Notes: generated from the sequence alone by a model not told the origin. Shown: positions 7,708 through 16,681, numbered from the stretch's first letter. The stretch is DNA of 60,367 nt from Paenibacillus selenitireducens (GCF_002021565.1 NZ_MSZX01000025.1:27-60393); one strand, 5' to 3'. Numbers and translations: made by a program.

Positions 7708-8997
7708 TTAGCTTTGCTGATACAACGTAGCCGTCACCTTATCCTCTGCACAAACAAACATATAAAAAATACCTTCCCCTAAATTGTCGAAATCCGCCCA
7801 GTCCACCTGACCTATAAACCGCATGCGTTTGGCACAGCAAGGGCAAAACGGATAATCAGCATCCTGTACCCAGCTCGGGTGACCCCCGATCTGCGAATCC
7901 TGCTGAGACAAGGTCCAAATCGCAGCATAATACGGGGAGTGCGGCTCGGACGAAAGGGTTAACCTTGGTCCTGTCATGCCGCTGCTGTCCTCGGAATCAA
8001 AACTCGGCAAATACGCAGGTTTTTGGTTAAATCGGCTCCAGACCGGCACGCCCTGACGATCCAGCTCCACGTAAATGGTGCTGAAGCATCCGCAGCGCTC
8101 ACAGGTTTCCACTTGCAGGCGTTCCAGCGGCAGGCCGAGATACGCCAGGGAAGGATGGGATGTGTCCGCATCCAACAGGATGGTCAGCTTACCATCGCAC
8201 CATGGGCAATTGGAGGCGCTTATTTTCAGGAAACGGGCATTGGACGCTGCAGTTGCAGCATCACGCTGCTCACCTGTTGCCCTAATCGCATAGCTCAGGC
8301 CATGGGTCAAATCGCGCCTTTCCCCGTCCGATGTGAGCTCCCAGCCCCCCTCAAGGGCATAAATTTCAGGACCGACGAACAATTGCTCCGCCCACTCCGG
8401 TGGATGTAATCGCCATTCCCGAATCCGGCTGATAACCACGGGATCTCCAATCCAGCTCAAAATTAGCAGAAGATGATTGCGGTTATCGTCGTCCCATTCC
8501 ACCTGCTGCAGCAGACGGTCCCGGATGTCAGGTGGGGCATCCTTGAATAATATGCCGGAATGGTACATGCCGTGTTCCATGAGCTCGGGCAGAACTTCGA
8601 CGATATAATCATTCCGGTAACACACTAGCGATAATAATATAGGGTCAGCTTCGTTCTTATCACCGGCAGCCAAAAGCTCCAGCGCATACTTCAGCATTCG
8701 GCCCGCCTCTTCAGCCGTTAAGGATACGTACATCTGCTCTTTGCTTAACGGGTACGGAACATATTGAATCAGCGGGTCATGCTGCCTCGGTGTATGCATT
8801 ACCTTCAGAATTTCTACCGGATCCGTCAAGTCCTCATATAAGTTCACCGTTTTGCGATGCTGCTCAATATAGGCTTGCCGTTTCTGCCGTTCCTGCTCTT
8901 GATGGCAGGGCATGCAGTAACCGCCTGTTTTGGCGGCCGTGGTCGGCAGGATTGTTGCCCTGCAGCCTTCCGTTTTGCATGGAATACGTTCCGTCAC
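7708..8997 (-). CDS. Cys-rich predicted zinc-binding protein, DUF1963-like C-terminus
   Basis: 429 residues with four Cys clusters: C7/C12 with C28/C31 (an N-terminal zinc ribbon ending CMPCH), C264/C267 (CPWC), C299/C302/C304 (CERCGC) and C385/C387/C388 (CPCC). The C-terminal stretch GGHPSWVQDADYPFCPCC resembles the DUF1963/YwqG type. The middle (about 85-240) is helical and could be repeat-like. Start is GTG with a strong GGAGGTG site. Cytosolic, no signal peptide. Function unknown; structural zinc sites suggest a binding protein rather than an enzyme. Confidence 0.75.
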   Translation of the reverse strand: MTERIPCKTEGCRATILPTTAAKTGGYCMPCHQEQERQKRQAYIEQHRKTVNLYEDLTDPVEILKVMHTPRQHDPLIQYVPYPLSKEQMYVSLTAEEAGRMLKYALELLAAGDKNEADPILLSLVCYRNDYIVEVLPELMEHGMYHSGILFKDAPPDIRDRLLQQVEWDDDNRNHLLLILSWIGDPVVISRIREWRLHPPEWAEQLFVGPEIYALEGGWELTSDGERRDLTHGLSYAIRATGEQRDAATAASNARFLKISASNCPWCDGKLTILLDADTSHPSLAYLGLPLERLQVETCERCGCFSTIYVELDRQGVPVWSRFNQKPAYLPSFDSEDSSGMTGPRLTLSSEPHSPYYAAIWTLSQQDSQIGGHPSWVQDADYPFCPCCAKRMRFIGQVDWADFDNLGEGIFYMFVCAEDKVTATLYQQS

Positions 8998-9037
8998 GGC
9001 TACTCACCTCCGTTATGATGTTCTTTCATTTATAGAT

Positions 9038-9357
9038 TCATTTTGGGAAGTTTCCTTGCAAGTAGGAATCCCATAGGTTATTGATAAATTCAATATCGAT
9101 CTTGTTTTCAAACGCCTTGGAAATTAGATCAAAGTCGTCCGACGTATACCCCGCCAGTTCTGAATTCTGAGTTATCCGAAAAGTTTGCTTAAACGCAAAT
9201 TCCCTAATTTCTCTGATCACTTTATTTTCAGAGGGATCCATTTCAATCATTTTTTCGTAGCTAGGATTCCATGCCATGTCAAATTCAACAGCATCCCTGG
9301 CGTCTAATTCAGCATCCCAATCGATAATATCTCACTCGCTGTTATCAACGGAACCAT
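9038..9357 (-). pseudogene. Small hypothetical gene with a frameshift near its start
   Basis: A GGAGG site and ATG at 9355-9357 open MVPLITASE. The frame then shifts at about 9328-9335, after which DIIDWDAELDARDAVEFDMAW leads into the remaining 76 residues (ending LWDSYLQGNFPK). Read unshifted, the product is only 17 residues; read from the internal ATG it is 79 residues. The protein is acidic and of unknown family. It starts 14 bases after the stop of the 9372-10046 gene, so the two were an operon. Confidence 0.6.
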
Positions 9358-9371
9358 GCCTCCTTCCATAA

Positions 9372-10046
9372 TCAGGAGCCGATATACAGCTTACGCTCTG
9401 AGAAGATCGCCGAATACCCGAGCCTATACAGCTCGAAATACGGTGCGAGCGGGTCACCCTTAAGTCCGTAGCGGTGCCACTGCAAATAATAGGAAATCCA
9501 GTAATCGCAGGCAATCGAGTAATAGGCCTCATCCAGAATCTCAATAGGTTCATCATAATTCTTGTGCTCATGAACAACTTCAAACAGTGCCTCATAAACA
9601 TCGGGATCGTAGGATTCACGGATGGTGTCTATTTTATCATGTGGCAGGAGTTGAACTTCTTCGATTCCAGTCAGGTATGCCGCCGCTTCCGCCGCACCAT
9701 CCCATTCAGCAAACTCGTCTAGCAATTGCTTCAGCCCTTTAATAAGCTGCTCGCCATACCCTTTCAACACGTCTTCAGGCACCTCATCAGCTTTGCTGTT
9801 GAAATAACCTGGCACCGTATCTCCGCTAAAATCATCCGGGTCCAGCATCTCATATATCCGGACAATCCGCTGCATATAAGCTTCTCCATCTTCAAGCGGC
9901 TCAAAAGTGGCTTCCACCCCTTTTCCAATAGGCATATACATTTGAAAATATCCATACAGCGTATCTTCTTCAATGACTACGTCATCAGAATCTGCTTCTT
10001 CATCCATAAGACTGAGCAGATACCTTGCGTACATCTGCTTCTCCAT
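9372..10046 (-). CDS. Hypothetical acidic protein
   Basis: 224 residues, very rich in Asp and Glu, without signal peptide, membrane segments or a motif I recognise. Sequence such as DEEADSDDVVIEEDTLYGYF at the start and DYWISYYLQWHRYGLKGDPL near the end looks like a genuine folded protein. A GAAGGAGAGGG site lies 7 bases before the ATG. Its first 47 bases overlap the tail of the esterase relic upstream. Followed by the frameshifted small gene at 9038. Possibly an immunity-type or SUKH-like cytosolic protein, but that is a guess. Confidence 0.65.
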   Translation of the reverse strand: MEKQMYARYLLSLMDEEADSDDVVIEEDTLYGYFQMYMPIGKGVEATFEPLEDGEAYMQRIVRIYEMLDPDDFSGDTVPGYFNSKADEVPEDVLKGYGEQLIKGLKQLLDEFAEWDGAAEAAAYLTGIEEVQLLPHDKIDTIRESYDPDVYEALFEVVHEHKNYDEPIEILDEAYYSIACDYWISYYLQWHRYGLKGDPLAPYFELYRLGYSAIFSERKLYIGS

Positions 10047-10097
10047 ATGTACCCTCTCCTTCTCGCAAAGTATCGGAGTTTTTTGGTCCTATTTTTC

Positions 10098-10281
10098 CAT
10101 ATAGGACCGGATAGTGCTTACTGCTTTTCTCATATCCCCTAGGTAGGTATATCCAAACTCTTCTTTCAACGTCTAACTGAGGTATGTAAAAGTTATCAAT
10201 GATCCTCACATCACCCGTAATGGTGTGACCTTCTGCCGGAGAAAATACGCTTCTCCAAGGTTTAGCCATGATCGTTTTCAT
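10098..10281 (-). pseudogene. Truncated esterase (enterochelin-esterase-like alpha/beta hydrolase), N-terminus only
   Basis: About 60 residues: start with RBS AGGGGAAG, then TGDVRIIDNFYIPQL and VWIYLPRGYEKSSKHYPVLY. This is the strand leading into the alpha/beta-hydrolase core of the PF00756 group, where a MHDGQNLF-type segment normally follows. Here the reading runs into unrelated residues and no nucleophile Ser, Asp or His is encoded. The open frame continues to 10000 but without family similarity. Confidence 0.65.
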
Positions 10282-10344
10282 TTAATACTTCCCCTGAATA
10301 ATTCCATTTGATCCTCAACCAAATTGTACTACATATTGAAACTA

Positions 10345-10363
10345 AACTGCCCGTTAGTATAAC
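10345..10363. repeat. CCGTTAG element, single arm (copy E)
   Basis: AACTGCCCGTTAGTATAAC matches the left-arm form. No hairpin or second arm accompanies it. The phosphatase gene stop lies 15 bases to the right. Confidence 0.6.
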
Positions 10364-10377
10364 GAAAAATCGACTAC

Positions 10378-10977
10378 TTACACTAAGTGCACAATAGATC
10401 CAAAGTCATCTAATCTGAAAATACCATCCTCGCAATTTACTTTTGTTATTGAACACTCCTTGATCAATGAACTTTGCTCGATTATAAAATTGGGGCGTCT
10501 CTTTCGCAATTCCTCCTCCGAGATTACATTTACCAAGAAATCAGTTATTAACCCTCCGTGGGTAACAATGATGATGTTATCCTGCGGATGTTCCTTTGCC
10601 AATTCTATTAAACACGAAGATAAACGCTCACCTGCTACTCTTGCCGAATCACCTGCTGGCGGGGAAAAGTCACGATCATGTGTGCATCGCTCCCATATCT
10701 CAACAAACTCCTCAAATGTTTGACCAGGTATGTCACCCCAGTTGGTACGTTCTCGCAAACGACTATTCTCAAAAATTGTAGTGAATGATTCTTTTGCGAT
10801 GATTAAGGCTGTTTCTTTAGCCCTCTTAAGTGGACTACTAAAGATTTTTGTTATCGGCATTTCACGAAAATGTCGTGCAGTCGCTTGAGCTTGTACTATG
10901 CCTTCAGACGATATTGCGACATCTCCAATTCCCTTTTCTTTTTTAGCATGTCTGACGAGATAGAAGTTTGTACTCAT
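10378..10977 (-). CDS. Histidine phosphatase family protein
   Basis: 199 residues of the phosphoglycerate-mutase-like superfamily. The catalytic LVRHAKKE motif is at residues 6-13, FSSPLKRAKETA supplies the second Arg, and IIVTHGGLITDFL supplies the second catalytic His. I start at the ATG at 10977 because AAAGGAG sits at normal distance and it places RHG/RHA at the usual position; an upstream extension of 32 residues has no family match. Probably a small-molecule phosphatase; substrate not evident. Single-gene unit between repeat arms at 10345 and 11089. Confidence 0.85.
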   Translation of the reverse strand: MSTNFYLVRHAKKEKGIGDVAISSEGIVQAQATARHFREMPITKIFSSPLKRAKETALIIAKESFTTIFENSRLRERTNWGDIPGQTFEEFVEIWERCTHDRDFSPPAGDSARVAGERLSSCLIELAKEHPQDNIIIVTHGGLITDFLVNVISEEELRKRRPNFIIEQSSLIKECSITKVNCEDGIFRLDDFGSIVHLV

Positions 10978-11088
10978 GGCATCAACTCCTTTAGTTAAAT
11001 TATATGAATTTAATGTTTGTCTAATTTGATTTTCATCTAACTTCATTATATTTCCATCAATATACAGATACAAGAATATATTGAAGAT

Positions 11089-11107
11089 AACTGCCCGTTA
11101 GCTTAAT
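11089..11107. repeat. CCGTTAG element, single arm (copy F)
   Basis: AACTGCCCGTTAGCTTAAT, left-arm form, with no clear hairpin or second arm. It lies about 110 bases upstream of the phosphatase start. Confidence 0.6.
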
Positions 11108-11466
11108 AAAAAGTTCATACTTTTGCTTTTAGAACAAGTCATAGACGATCTTACCCTCAATGAAATTCTTACACAAAGTATCGCAGATTCTAACAGCATT
11201 GGCTTTAATCCATCCGTTGCTATTAGCATCTCAAATGAAAAAACAGTAGCTGATGAATATCGACTATCACATAAGAAATATACCATTCCATTATTTCGGA
11301 CTTTCAATGTGCTAAATTTATTATGTATCCTACTCCTCTCATTTCATGGCACTAACCAGTATTCTTATCATGCCACTTCTTGAGGGCATTTATCTTCTAG
11401 GGAACCTTTTCGAACCCATATTAGTCTTACATATGAAAATACACCAAATGAGGAGGTGCTAGAGAA
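11108..11466. other. 359-base stretch without a convincing gene
   Basis: Open frames of 86 residues (+, 11123-11383) and 69 residues (-, 11098-11307) overlap here. The minus frame ends inside the repeat arm as true genes in this region do, but it lacks a ribosome site, and neither product resembles a family I know. The right end holds the leader and AGGAGG site of the sigma-factor gene. Confidence 0.4.
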
Positions 11467-12009
11467 TTGAACGATCGGGAAATGTTCGAGACTTACAAAG
11501 ACCAAGTCTATCGACTCTGTAGGTACATGCTGAATCATCGGTCTGATGCTGAGGACGTCTGCCAAGAAGTATTCTTCAAGGCGATGATCGTAGATCGGAC
11601 CACGATCAAAGACATAAAGCCCTGGCTGATGCAAATCACTGTGAACGAATGCAATACGGTCTTGAAACGTCGTCAGAACGGAAGACGGAAAGAGAAATTA
11701 TCCTTCCTGCTCTCGCTGTCCCGTCCATCCGTGAAAATCGAAGAGCAATACGAGCAAGCAGAGACAGCCGATGAATTCAGCACCATACTAAGCAAGATGC
11801 CTGACAAGCTCCGCATTGCGATTGTGCTCCGATTCTCAAGCGACATGAGTATCGCAGAGACAGCGCAAGTGCTCCAAGTTGCTGAAGGCACAGTCAAATC
11901 ACGCGTCAACCGTGGACTACACATGCTGCGCAGCATGATGAATGAATCCCCGAATCTCATGAGCGAAGGAGATGTATGGCCATGTACCCCATCCGTGAAA
12001 ACGAAATGA
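11467..12009 (+). CDS. ECF-type RNA polymerase sigma factor
   Basis: 180 residues. Region 2 is visible as YRLCRYMLNHRSDAEDVCQEVFFKA and region 4 as LRFSSDMSIAETAQVLQVAEGTVKSRVNRGLHML, the HTH that contacts the -35 element. Start is TTG with an AGGAGG site about 10 bases upstream. The 3' end overlaps the next gene, whose product has a short cytosolic head, one membrane helix and a DUF4179 body, a standard sigma/anti-sigma arrangement in Bacillales. Confidence 0.88.
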   Translation: MNDREMFETYKDQVYRLCRYMLNHRSDAEDVCQEVFFKAMIVDRTTIKDIKPWLMQITVNECNTVLKRRQNGRRKEKLSFLLSLSRPSVKIEEQYEQAETADEFSTILSKMPDKLRIAIVLRFSSDMSIAETAQVLQVAEGTVKSRVNRGLHMLRSMMNESPNLMSEGDVWPCTPSVKTK

Positions 12010-13658
12010 AAGAAAGACTTCAACAAAGTGATGAGCAAACACCGGATTATGAGACGATGTGGAGTCATATCGAACGGAGAGTCGCAGCGCATAAAGCCCA
12101 CCACACACATCCATCCACTGCACGAAGATCTGCATCGAGAAAATGGGCGCCTGCCGCCATCGTCCTAGCCTGCTGCTTGACGATATCCGTCCCTGTCTTC
12201 GCAGGTGTGAAGATCAATTGGAACAATCTGTTCGGCACGCAAATCGTGCATACAGCCCTGGAGAATGGCATCGGGCAGCAATATGATCTAAGTAAGACCC
12301 AGAGCGGCGTGACGATGAATCTCCATGGGGTCGTTACCGACAATGACCAGATGAAAATTCTCGTATCCTTGGATGTTCCGAATATGCCGGAATTTGAAGC
12401 CGTGGCTATGGAGTCCACACTATTGTCCGAGGATGGGAAAGACGCGAAACCGATCTACGGCTATTACTCAAAAGACAAAGACAGTGGCAAGCTGCTCGGG
12501 ATGTATACGCTGGATGATACGCTGAAAGAGAAGCGGAAGGATTATCATTTGAACGCCAAAGACCTGGTGTTCTACCAAAGTGCCTCCATCCCCGTGAGAT
12601 GGAAAGGAGAACTGAAGCAGAAGTTAGACCTGTCATCTAAGGAATATCCCGGGCTTACGGTTCAATCGATCATTCAAGATCACGATAAGGTGGCGATACG
12701 TTACACGATCACAACGGCAATTCCACGAGATCAAGCCAACCGAAGAGATCCGAATTTAGAAATAACTTTTCAAGGGAAAGTGGTGAAAGCAGTATCACGA
12801 ACCCTACTTCCTTCCGAAGGTAATGAAATGCTTATGGAGAATGTCTATCCAATAAGCGAGGATCAGCTAGAAAATGCATCATGGGGATTGTCTTACCTGT
12901 CAGATGTACAGCGCATCGATGGCACTTGGGATTTCCATTACACGGCGGATGGCAAAAAAGCAAACGAAGCCATTCATACGCAGCCGCTTACTCCGGATGC
13001 TAAGCTGATAGAACATTCCGCTATATCGCTGCAAAAGCTTATCGTTGCACCCCTTAGCATTAAAATTCCATTCGAACGGGTCGGAGAACCAAACCTATGG
13101 GCCAATCTAGGGGACGTCTCTTTCAACAAAATAGCCCTCCAAGTCGGCGATCAAACGATTGATGGGTGGTATCAAACGACTCAAAATGAACGTAATGAGA
13201 GGAATGGAGAATACTTCAGATTCGATACACCAGGATGGTATCAAGAATGGTCCGGTGTGCCGATGAAGCTTATTCTTAAGGATCCTATTGTCCTTAAAAG
13301 GGATACATCAAAGAATTGGATTACCCTTCAGACGCCGGGCAAAACAAAGCAGCACGCTGCTGTACAACTGCCTGAAGGCTTCGACATCCAGTATACCTAT
13401 TACTTCGAGGGGGATGACCTCGTCGTTGAGTCTGATTCCTCATCACCGATATTCTATGCACTTAGTCAGAGTGTCCTACGGTTGAATGGTGACGACAAAC
13501 AGATCCTTCCGGAATATCGCCCCTCTGGACCGAACGCCATTGGCAAAAAAATTGAACATTACAAAGATATCCCACGCGATGCCGCCATCGAAATCAATCC
13601 GGGCATCTATCTTTACCGAGATCCGAGCCGAGAAGCAACAATCCAGATTCAACCGTAA
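11982..13658 (+). CDS. DUF4179 domain membrane protein, likely cognate anti-sigma factor
   Basis: About 558 residues. A short cytosolic N-terminus (about 1-55), one membrane helix (WAPAAIVLACCLTISVPVFA), then a large extracellular region: DUF4179 (about 75-180) and a longer beta-rich part related to DUF5643-type domains. The ATG at 11982 follows GAAGGAG by 9 bases and lies inside the sigma gene, so translation is coupled. By family precedent it would hold the sigma factor at the membrane and release it on an external signal (inference). Confidence 0.8.
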   Translation: MYPIRENEMKERLQQSDEQTPDYETMWSHIERRVAAHKAHHTHPSTARRSASRKWAPAAIVLACCLTISVPVFAGVKINWNNLFGTQIVHTALENGIGQQYDLSKTQSGVTMNLHGVVTDNDQMKILVSLDVPNMPEFEAVAMESTLLSEDGKDAKPIYGYYSKDKDSGKLLGMYTLDDTLKEKRKDYHLNAKDLVFYQSASIPVRWKGELKQKLDLSSKEYPGLTVQSIIQDHDKVAIRYTITTAIPRDQANRRDPNLEITFQGKVVKAVSRTLLPSEGNEMLMENVYPISEDQLENASWGLSYLSDVQRIDGTWDFHYTADGKKANEAIHTQPLTPDAKLIEHSAISLQKLIVAPLSIKIPFERVGEPNLWANLGDVSFNKIALQVGDQTIDGWYQTTQNERNERNGEYFRFDTPGWYQEWSGVPMKLILKDPIVLKRDTSKNWITLQTPGKTKQHAAVQLPEGFDIQYTYYFEGDDLVVESDSSSPIFYALSQSVLRLNGDDKQILPEYRPSGPNAIGKKIEHYKDIPRDAAIEINPGIYLYRDPSREATIQIQP

Positions 13659-13663
13659 CGCAA

Positions 13664-13710
13664 AAAGGCTGCCGATGGCAGCTGGAGGTCCCCCGTTGAG
13701 AGACGATTAT
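13664..13710. repeat. Degenerate CCGTTAG element (copy R) or terminator
   Basis: Hairpin GGCTGCC-GAT-GGCAGC follows the DUF4179 stop codon by a few bases, then TCCCCCGTTGAG resembles a decayed right arm. It shares the GGCTGCC stem with the copies at 14018, 21121 and 21721. Confidence 0.4.
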
Positions 13711-13743
13711 AAAAGTGCAAAGATCGAGATCAAAAGATCCAAT

Positions 13744-13983
13744 TCATTGGTTCTCACGCAATTCCGTCGTCTTGATGGTTGTGCCGAGTGTGGTTAATCG
13801 ATACAGACCGAAAACAACTGGATTAGCTTGCACCAATCCTTCACGCAAAAGGTCTTTGAGTGACTGATTTACGTCGGATGGATTCTCCGATGCTTTCGGA
13901 AGCTGACCAGCAATCTGCGCTGGTGTCTGCCATTCTTTGGTTAATGCCAATAATACCGATTGTTGCAGTAGAGTCAAGTTCAT
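13744..13983 (-). CDS. Small winged-helix DNA-binding protein
   Basis: 79 residues: LLQQSVLLALTKEWQTPAQIAGQLPK, then VNQSLKDLLREGLVQANPVVFGLYRLT, a recognition helix and wing like those of MarR/PadR or DprA-type winged helices, with no ligand domain. An AGGAGGAAG site precedes the ATG. Single gene; a possible small regulator or adaptor, function unknown. Confidence 0.7.
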   Translation of the reverse strand: MNLTLLQQSVLLALTKEWQTPAQIAGQLPKASENPSDVNQSLKDLLREGLVQANPVVFGLYRLTTLGTTIKTTELRENQ

Positions 13984-14017
13984 GCTTTCTTCCTCCTTTT
14001 TGTTGCCTACAATACGG

Positions 14018-14084
14018 AAAGGCAGCCGATAATATTGGCTGCCTTTTCCTGATGGTTATTGCGGTATCGTGTCGCGTTAGTTGA
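14018..14084. repeat. CCGTTAG element copy G (GGCAGCC class)
   Basis: Hairpin AAAGGCAGCC...GGCTGCCTTTT (14018-14046) with A and T flanks that would terminate in both directions, then right arm TATCGTGTCGCGTTAG (14065-14080), 10 bases before the acetyltransferase stop. A left arm is not recognisable. The 29 bases leading to the arm (GGTTATTGCGGTAT) are nearly identical to those at 21721-21812. Confidence 0.75.
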
Positions 14085-14093
14085 AAAAGCAAA

Positions 14094-14522
14094 TCATAAA
14101 TATTTTTTGAACCCTTTACTGGCTGAACCACTGTATCCTTCTTTTTCAAAGAATTGATGTGCTCTTTGGCGTGATGAATTACTTAAAAGCATAATCTTAT
14201 GACAATCAATTGATTTGCAGTAATCCTCAACATATTGTAGAAGTTTTTGTCCAATATTTCTGTTCCTATGATTTTCATGAACAATCACATTCTCTACCAC
14301 TCCATATGGTCTAAAACCATGCAAAGCCTGCAAACATATGTTTAATGTAACCGTTCCTAATATTTGTCCATACTCCTCGTATACAAGTAAAAAATTGTTT
14401 GAATCCCTTCTAATAGTCTCAATTTGTGCTCCGAAAACATTCATTTTCTTACTGTTTGGTACTAACATTCTATAGAGCTCGAATATTTGATCTTTATCTG
14501 ATATTTCAGCTTCTCGAATCAT
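14094..14522 (-). CDS. GNAT family N-acetyltransferase
   Basis: 142 residues. Motif A is VENVIVHENHRNRNIGQKLL, with the acetyl-CoA pyrophosphate loop in NRNIGQ, and the C-terminal KIMLLSNSSRQRAHQFFEKEGY block is typical of GNAT proteins. I chose the ATG at 14522 (MIREAEISD) because AAAAGGAG lies at usable distance and GNAT proteins begin with this beta strand. Transfers acetyl from acetyl-CoA to an amine; substrate unknown. Single-gene unit bounded by repeats at 14018 and 14592. Confidence 0.87.
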   Translation of the reverse strand: MIREAEISDKDQIFELYRMLVPNSKKMNVFGAQIETIRRDSNNFLLVYEEYGQILGTVTLNICLQALHGFRPYGVVENVIVHENHRNRNIGQKLLQYVEDYCKSIDCHKIMLLSNSSRQRAHQFFEKEGYSGSASKGFKKYL

Positions 14523-14591
14523 AAGATTTCGACTCCTTTTTAACTGGATCAATACATGGTATTCGCCTTCTATAGTTTGTTTCCTTTATTT

Positions 14592-14632
14592 GTAACCTCC
14601 CTGCCCGTTACCCAAATGCTATTGGGAGGGCA
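14592..14632. repeat. CCGTTAG element, single arm (copy H)
   Basis: CTGCCCGTTACCC (14601-14613) is a left-arm form. It sits inside a small inverted repeat (CCTCCC...GGGAGG, with CCCAA/TTGGG inner pairing). No right arm is seen. Confidence 0.5.
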
Positions 14633-14982
14633 ATTGCTACAATAAACCTCCATATTTAAAAGACTGACGTATATCAATGATCTGGCGATTGATGGCTGGC
14701 CAACTGTGACCAAACCCCAATATTATCTGGATCTCATGCATCGCGGTCAAAGGCGAGAACAAGGTAAGTAGTAAGGTTGATGATTCAACTCAACTATTTC
14801 TTTCATGCTGGAAAATAATATCCAATGATTTGATAAAGAATGACCTGCAGTTGTGCATTTTTTCTATGACACAAATGTTCCTGGATAAAAAAAGAAAGGA
14901 ACGATTTCTCTGGGGTGTGAAACATTTCTAAATGTTGATTCGTATATATTGATGTTAAAAATTAGATATGAATGGAGGAACT
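14633..14982. other. Intergenic stretch with a possible gene scrap
   Basis: No intact gene in about 350 bases. A plus-strand reading near 14666-14770 gives TYINDLAIDGWPTVTK then PQYYLDLMHRGQRREQGK before a TAG. This looks like real protein sequence but has no start and no family I recognise. The rest is AT-rich and should contain the promoter of the secreted protein gene that follows. Confidence 0.35.
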
Positions 14983-15891
14983 ATGGTGAGAAAATGTTAT
15001 TCGTTGCTTATTTCCGCATTTCTACTGTCGGTTCTTGTAGTTGCGCCCACAACGATATTCGCCGCAGCACCGGCAACATCGTTTAACGTCTATATGAATG
15101 GGAAGCAACTGGAGGATGTGCTAATGTTGCAGGGGCGCACACTTGTGCCGTTGACTGCCTTCGATGATCCGGCTCGGCTTAGTTATACCTATGATGCCAA
15201 TTCGAAGACTGTCAACATTACAAACAAGGTCAACAAAGTGAGCATCCAATTAAGTGGCGGGGCGCAGGAAGCAATTATGAACGGGAAGAAAGTAAAGCTT
15301 GATGCGCAAGTAACCTTTAAGGGTGACCGTACCTTTGTGCCGTTGCGTTTCTTGTCTGAGAATCTGGGAGGGAGTGTTAGTTATGACAAAGAGGGCAAAA
15401 AAGTCGTGGTTCGCACCCCTTCAGAGCAAGAACGATTCAAAACATTGATGAGCGGAGACTTGACGGAGGCACGCAAAATTGCCATTAAGCTTCCTGTCAT
15501 ATACGGGAAGGACGCTCTTCAACCACAGGGCGAAGGATTTTCAATCCAATATACGTTTCCTAAGGGAGAAACTCTTCGTTATTATCAACAATATAAAGGG
15601 CTAGTTAATTATGTCGAAATTAATGCTGATGGACTTGCAGAAATAAAATGGCAAGGGGATGAACCTCAATCCGGTATAGAGCACCGCGAGAAAGGGAACA
15701 AACCAGCCGATCTAGGTGAAGCCGTCTATTTCATTGATAACGTAATGTCCGATTACACGTACTATGGTACGATTGACAAATTGGGAAAGTCGACCGAACT
15801 AGGGCAACTCGACCGATCGGAGGAAAACAATAAAGGCAAAGTAATTGTCCCAATCGACGAAGAAAAAAGAATCGATGCAAGTAAAGACTAG
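14983..15891 (+). CDS. Secreted protein with copper amine oxidase N-terminal-like domain
   Basis: About 302 residues from the second ATG, which has GGAGG 7 bases upstream (the first ATG at 14968 overlaps that site). Signal peptide MVRKCYSLLISAFLLSVLVV ends near AAA. PF07833-type domain at about 25-145 with the two hallmark blocks MLQGRTLVPLTAF and FKGDRTFVPLRFLSENLGG. The C-terminal half has no recognised domain. Such domains are common in Paenibacillus wall or surface proteins; despite the name there is no oxidase module. Confidence 0.8.
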   Translation: MVRKCYSLLISAFLLSVLVVAPTTIFAAAPATSFNVYMNGKQLEDVLMLQGRTLVPLTAFDDPARLSYTYDANSKTVNITNKVNKVSIQLSGGAQEAIMNGKKVKLDAQVTFKGDRTFVPLRFLSENLGGSVSYDKEGKKVVVRTPSEQERFKTLMSGDLTEARKIAIKLPVIYGKDALQPQGEGFSIQYTFPKGETLRYYQQYKGLVNYVEINADGLAEIKWQGDEPQSGIEHREKGNKPADLGEAVYFIDNVMSDYTYYGTIDKLGKSTELGQLDRSEENNKGKVIVPIDEEKRIDASKD

Positions 15892-15917
15892 ATTACATAT
15901 TTCATCTGTCAGCATGC

Positions 15918-15952
15918 CAGCCCCCGACTGTAAGAGTCGAGGGTTTTTCTTA
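15918..15952 (+). terminator. Intrinsic terminator
   Basis: CCCCCGACT (15923-15931) pairs with AGTCGAGGG (15937-15945), then GTTTTTCTT. It lies about 30 bases after the secreted-protein stop. Confidence 0.85.
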
Positions 15953-16030
15953 TTGACTATTCATTATACAGCTATAAGGAAACTGGTATTATGTTGAATC
16001 GCCGAAGGCTCCCTAATTTTCAGGAAAGAC

Positions 16031-16594
16031 TCATTTTCTTATCATACTACTTATCCAACAACTGATAATATTTTTCGATATGCCCTCTAGGTGGTTACCA
16101 TGAATGACTATATCTGCAAAATTTTTAGTGCGCAGTACAAATTCTATTTCTCTATGTTTTGCAGCATCTAGGTAATATGTTGCAACTTCCTCAAAACCCA
16201 CGCCCCAATTTTTCATATTTCTACTTATCCTTCGATACATGCGTTCATCTGAATCAAGATCAACAAAGATCTTTACATCTAACATTTTTCTTAACTCTTC
16301 AAAGTAAAGTGTGAAAATGCCTTCTAAGATAACTACTTCAGGAGGATTTTCAGCACTCAGTAAGTTGTTTAAGTATTCCATTAACTTGTTATAGTCTAAT
16401 GCATCTGGATGATTAAAATCGTCGTATTCCACATTTGATACAGGCGATATCATCTTTGGCAAATCCTTTTTATAGAAATCGTCCGTTGAGACAACATCTA
16501 CTTGATAATCTTTAAGTTCTTTAGCTATAATATCGCAGTAAGTTGACTTTCCGCTGCCCGAACCACCTGCAATTCCTACAATAATAGGTTTCAA
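16031..16594 (-). CDS. Uridine kinase-like P-loop nucleoside/small-molecule kinase
   Basis: 187 residues. Walker A GGSGSGKST is at residues 10-18, then VVSTDDFYKKDL (the DDFY substrate motif of uridine kinase/phosphoribulokinase), FNHPDALDYNKL, VVILEGIF (Walker B like) and RRISRNMKNWG with the lid arginines. The layout is that of the uridine kinase family, but it is shorter than Udk (about 210). Phosphorylates a nucleoside or related compound (inference). Stands alone and converges with the secreted-protein gene. Confidence 0.82.
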   Translation of the reverse strand: MKPIIVGIAGGSGSGKSTYCDIIAKELKDYQVDVVSTDDFYKKDLPKMISPVSNVEYDDFNHPDALDYNKLMEYLNNLLSAENPPEVVILEGIFTLYFEELRKMLDVKIFVDLDSDERMYRRISRNMKNWGVGFEEVATYYLDAAKHREIEFVLRTKNFADIVIHGNHLEGISKNIISCWISSMIRK

Positions 16595-16681
16595 TTTTGC
16601 CAGCTCCTCTTTTTGTATTTGAAACTTCCCTCAGCATAGGGATAATATTCCACTAACTGCAGGGAAATCCTTCTTACACCA

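Noticed and set aside
11098-11383. Overlapping frames of 69 (-) and 86 (+) residues as genes
   Set aside because: Neither has a clear ribosome site or family resemblance, and they overlap each other; not enough to choose one.
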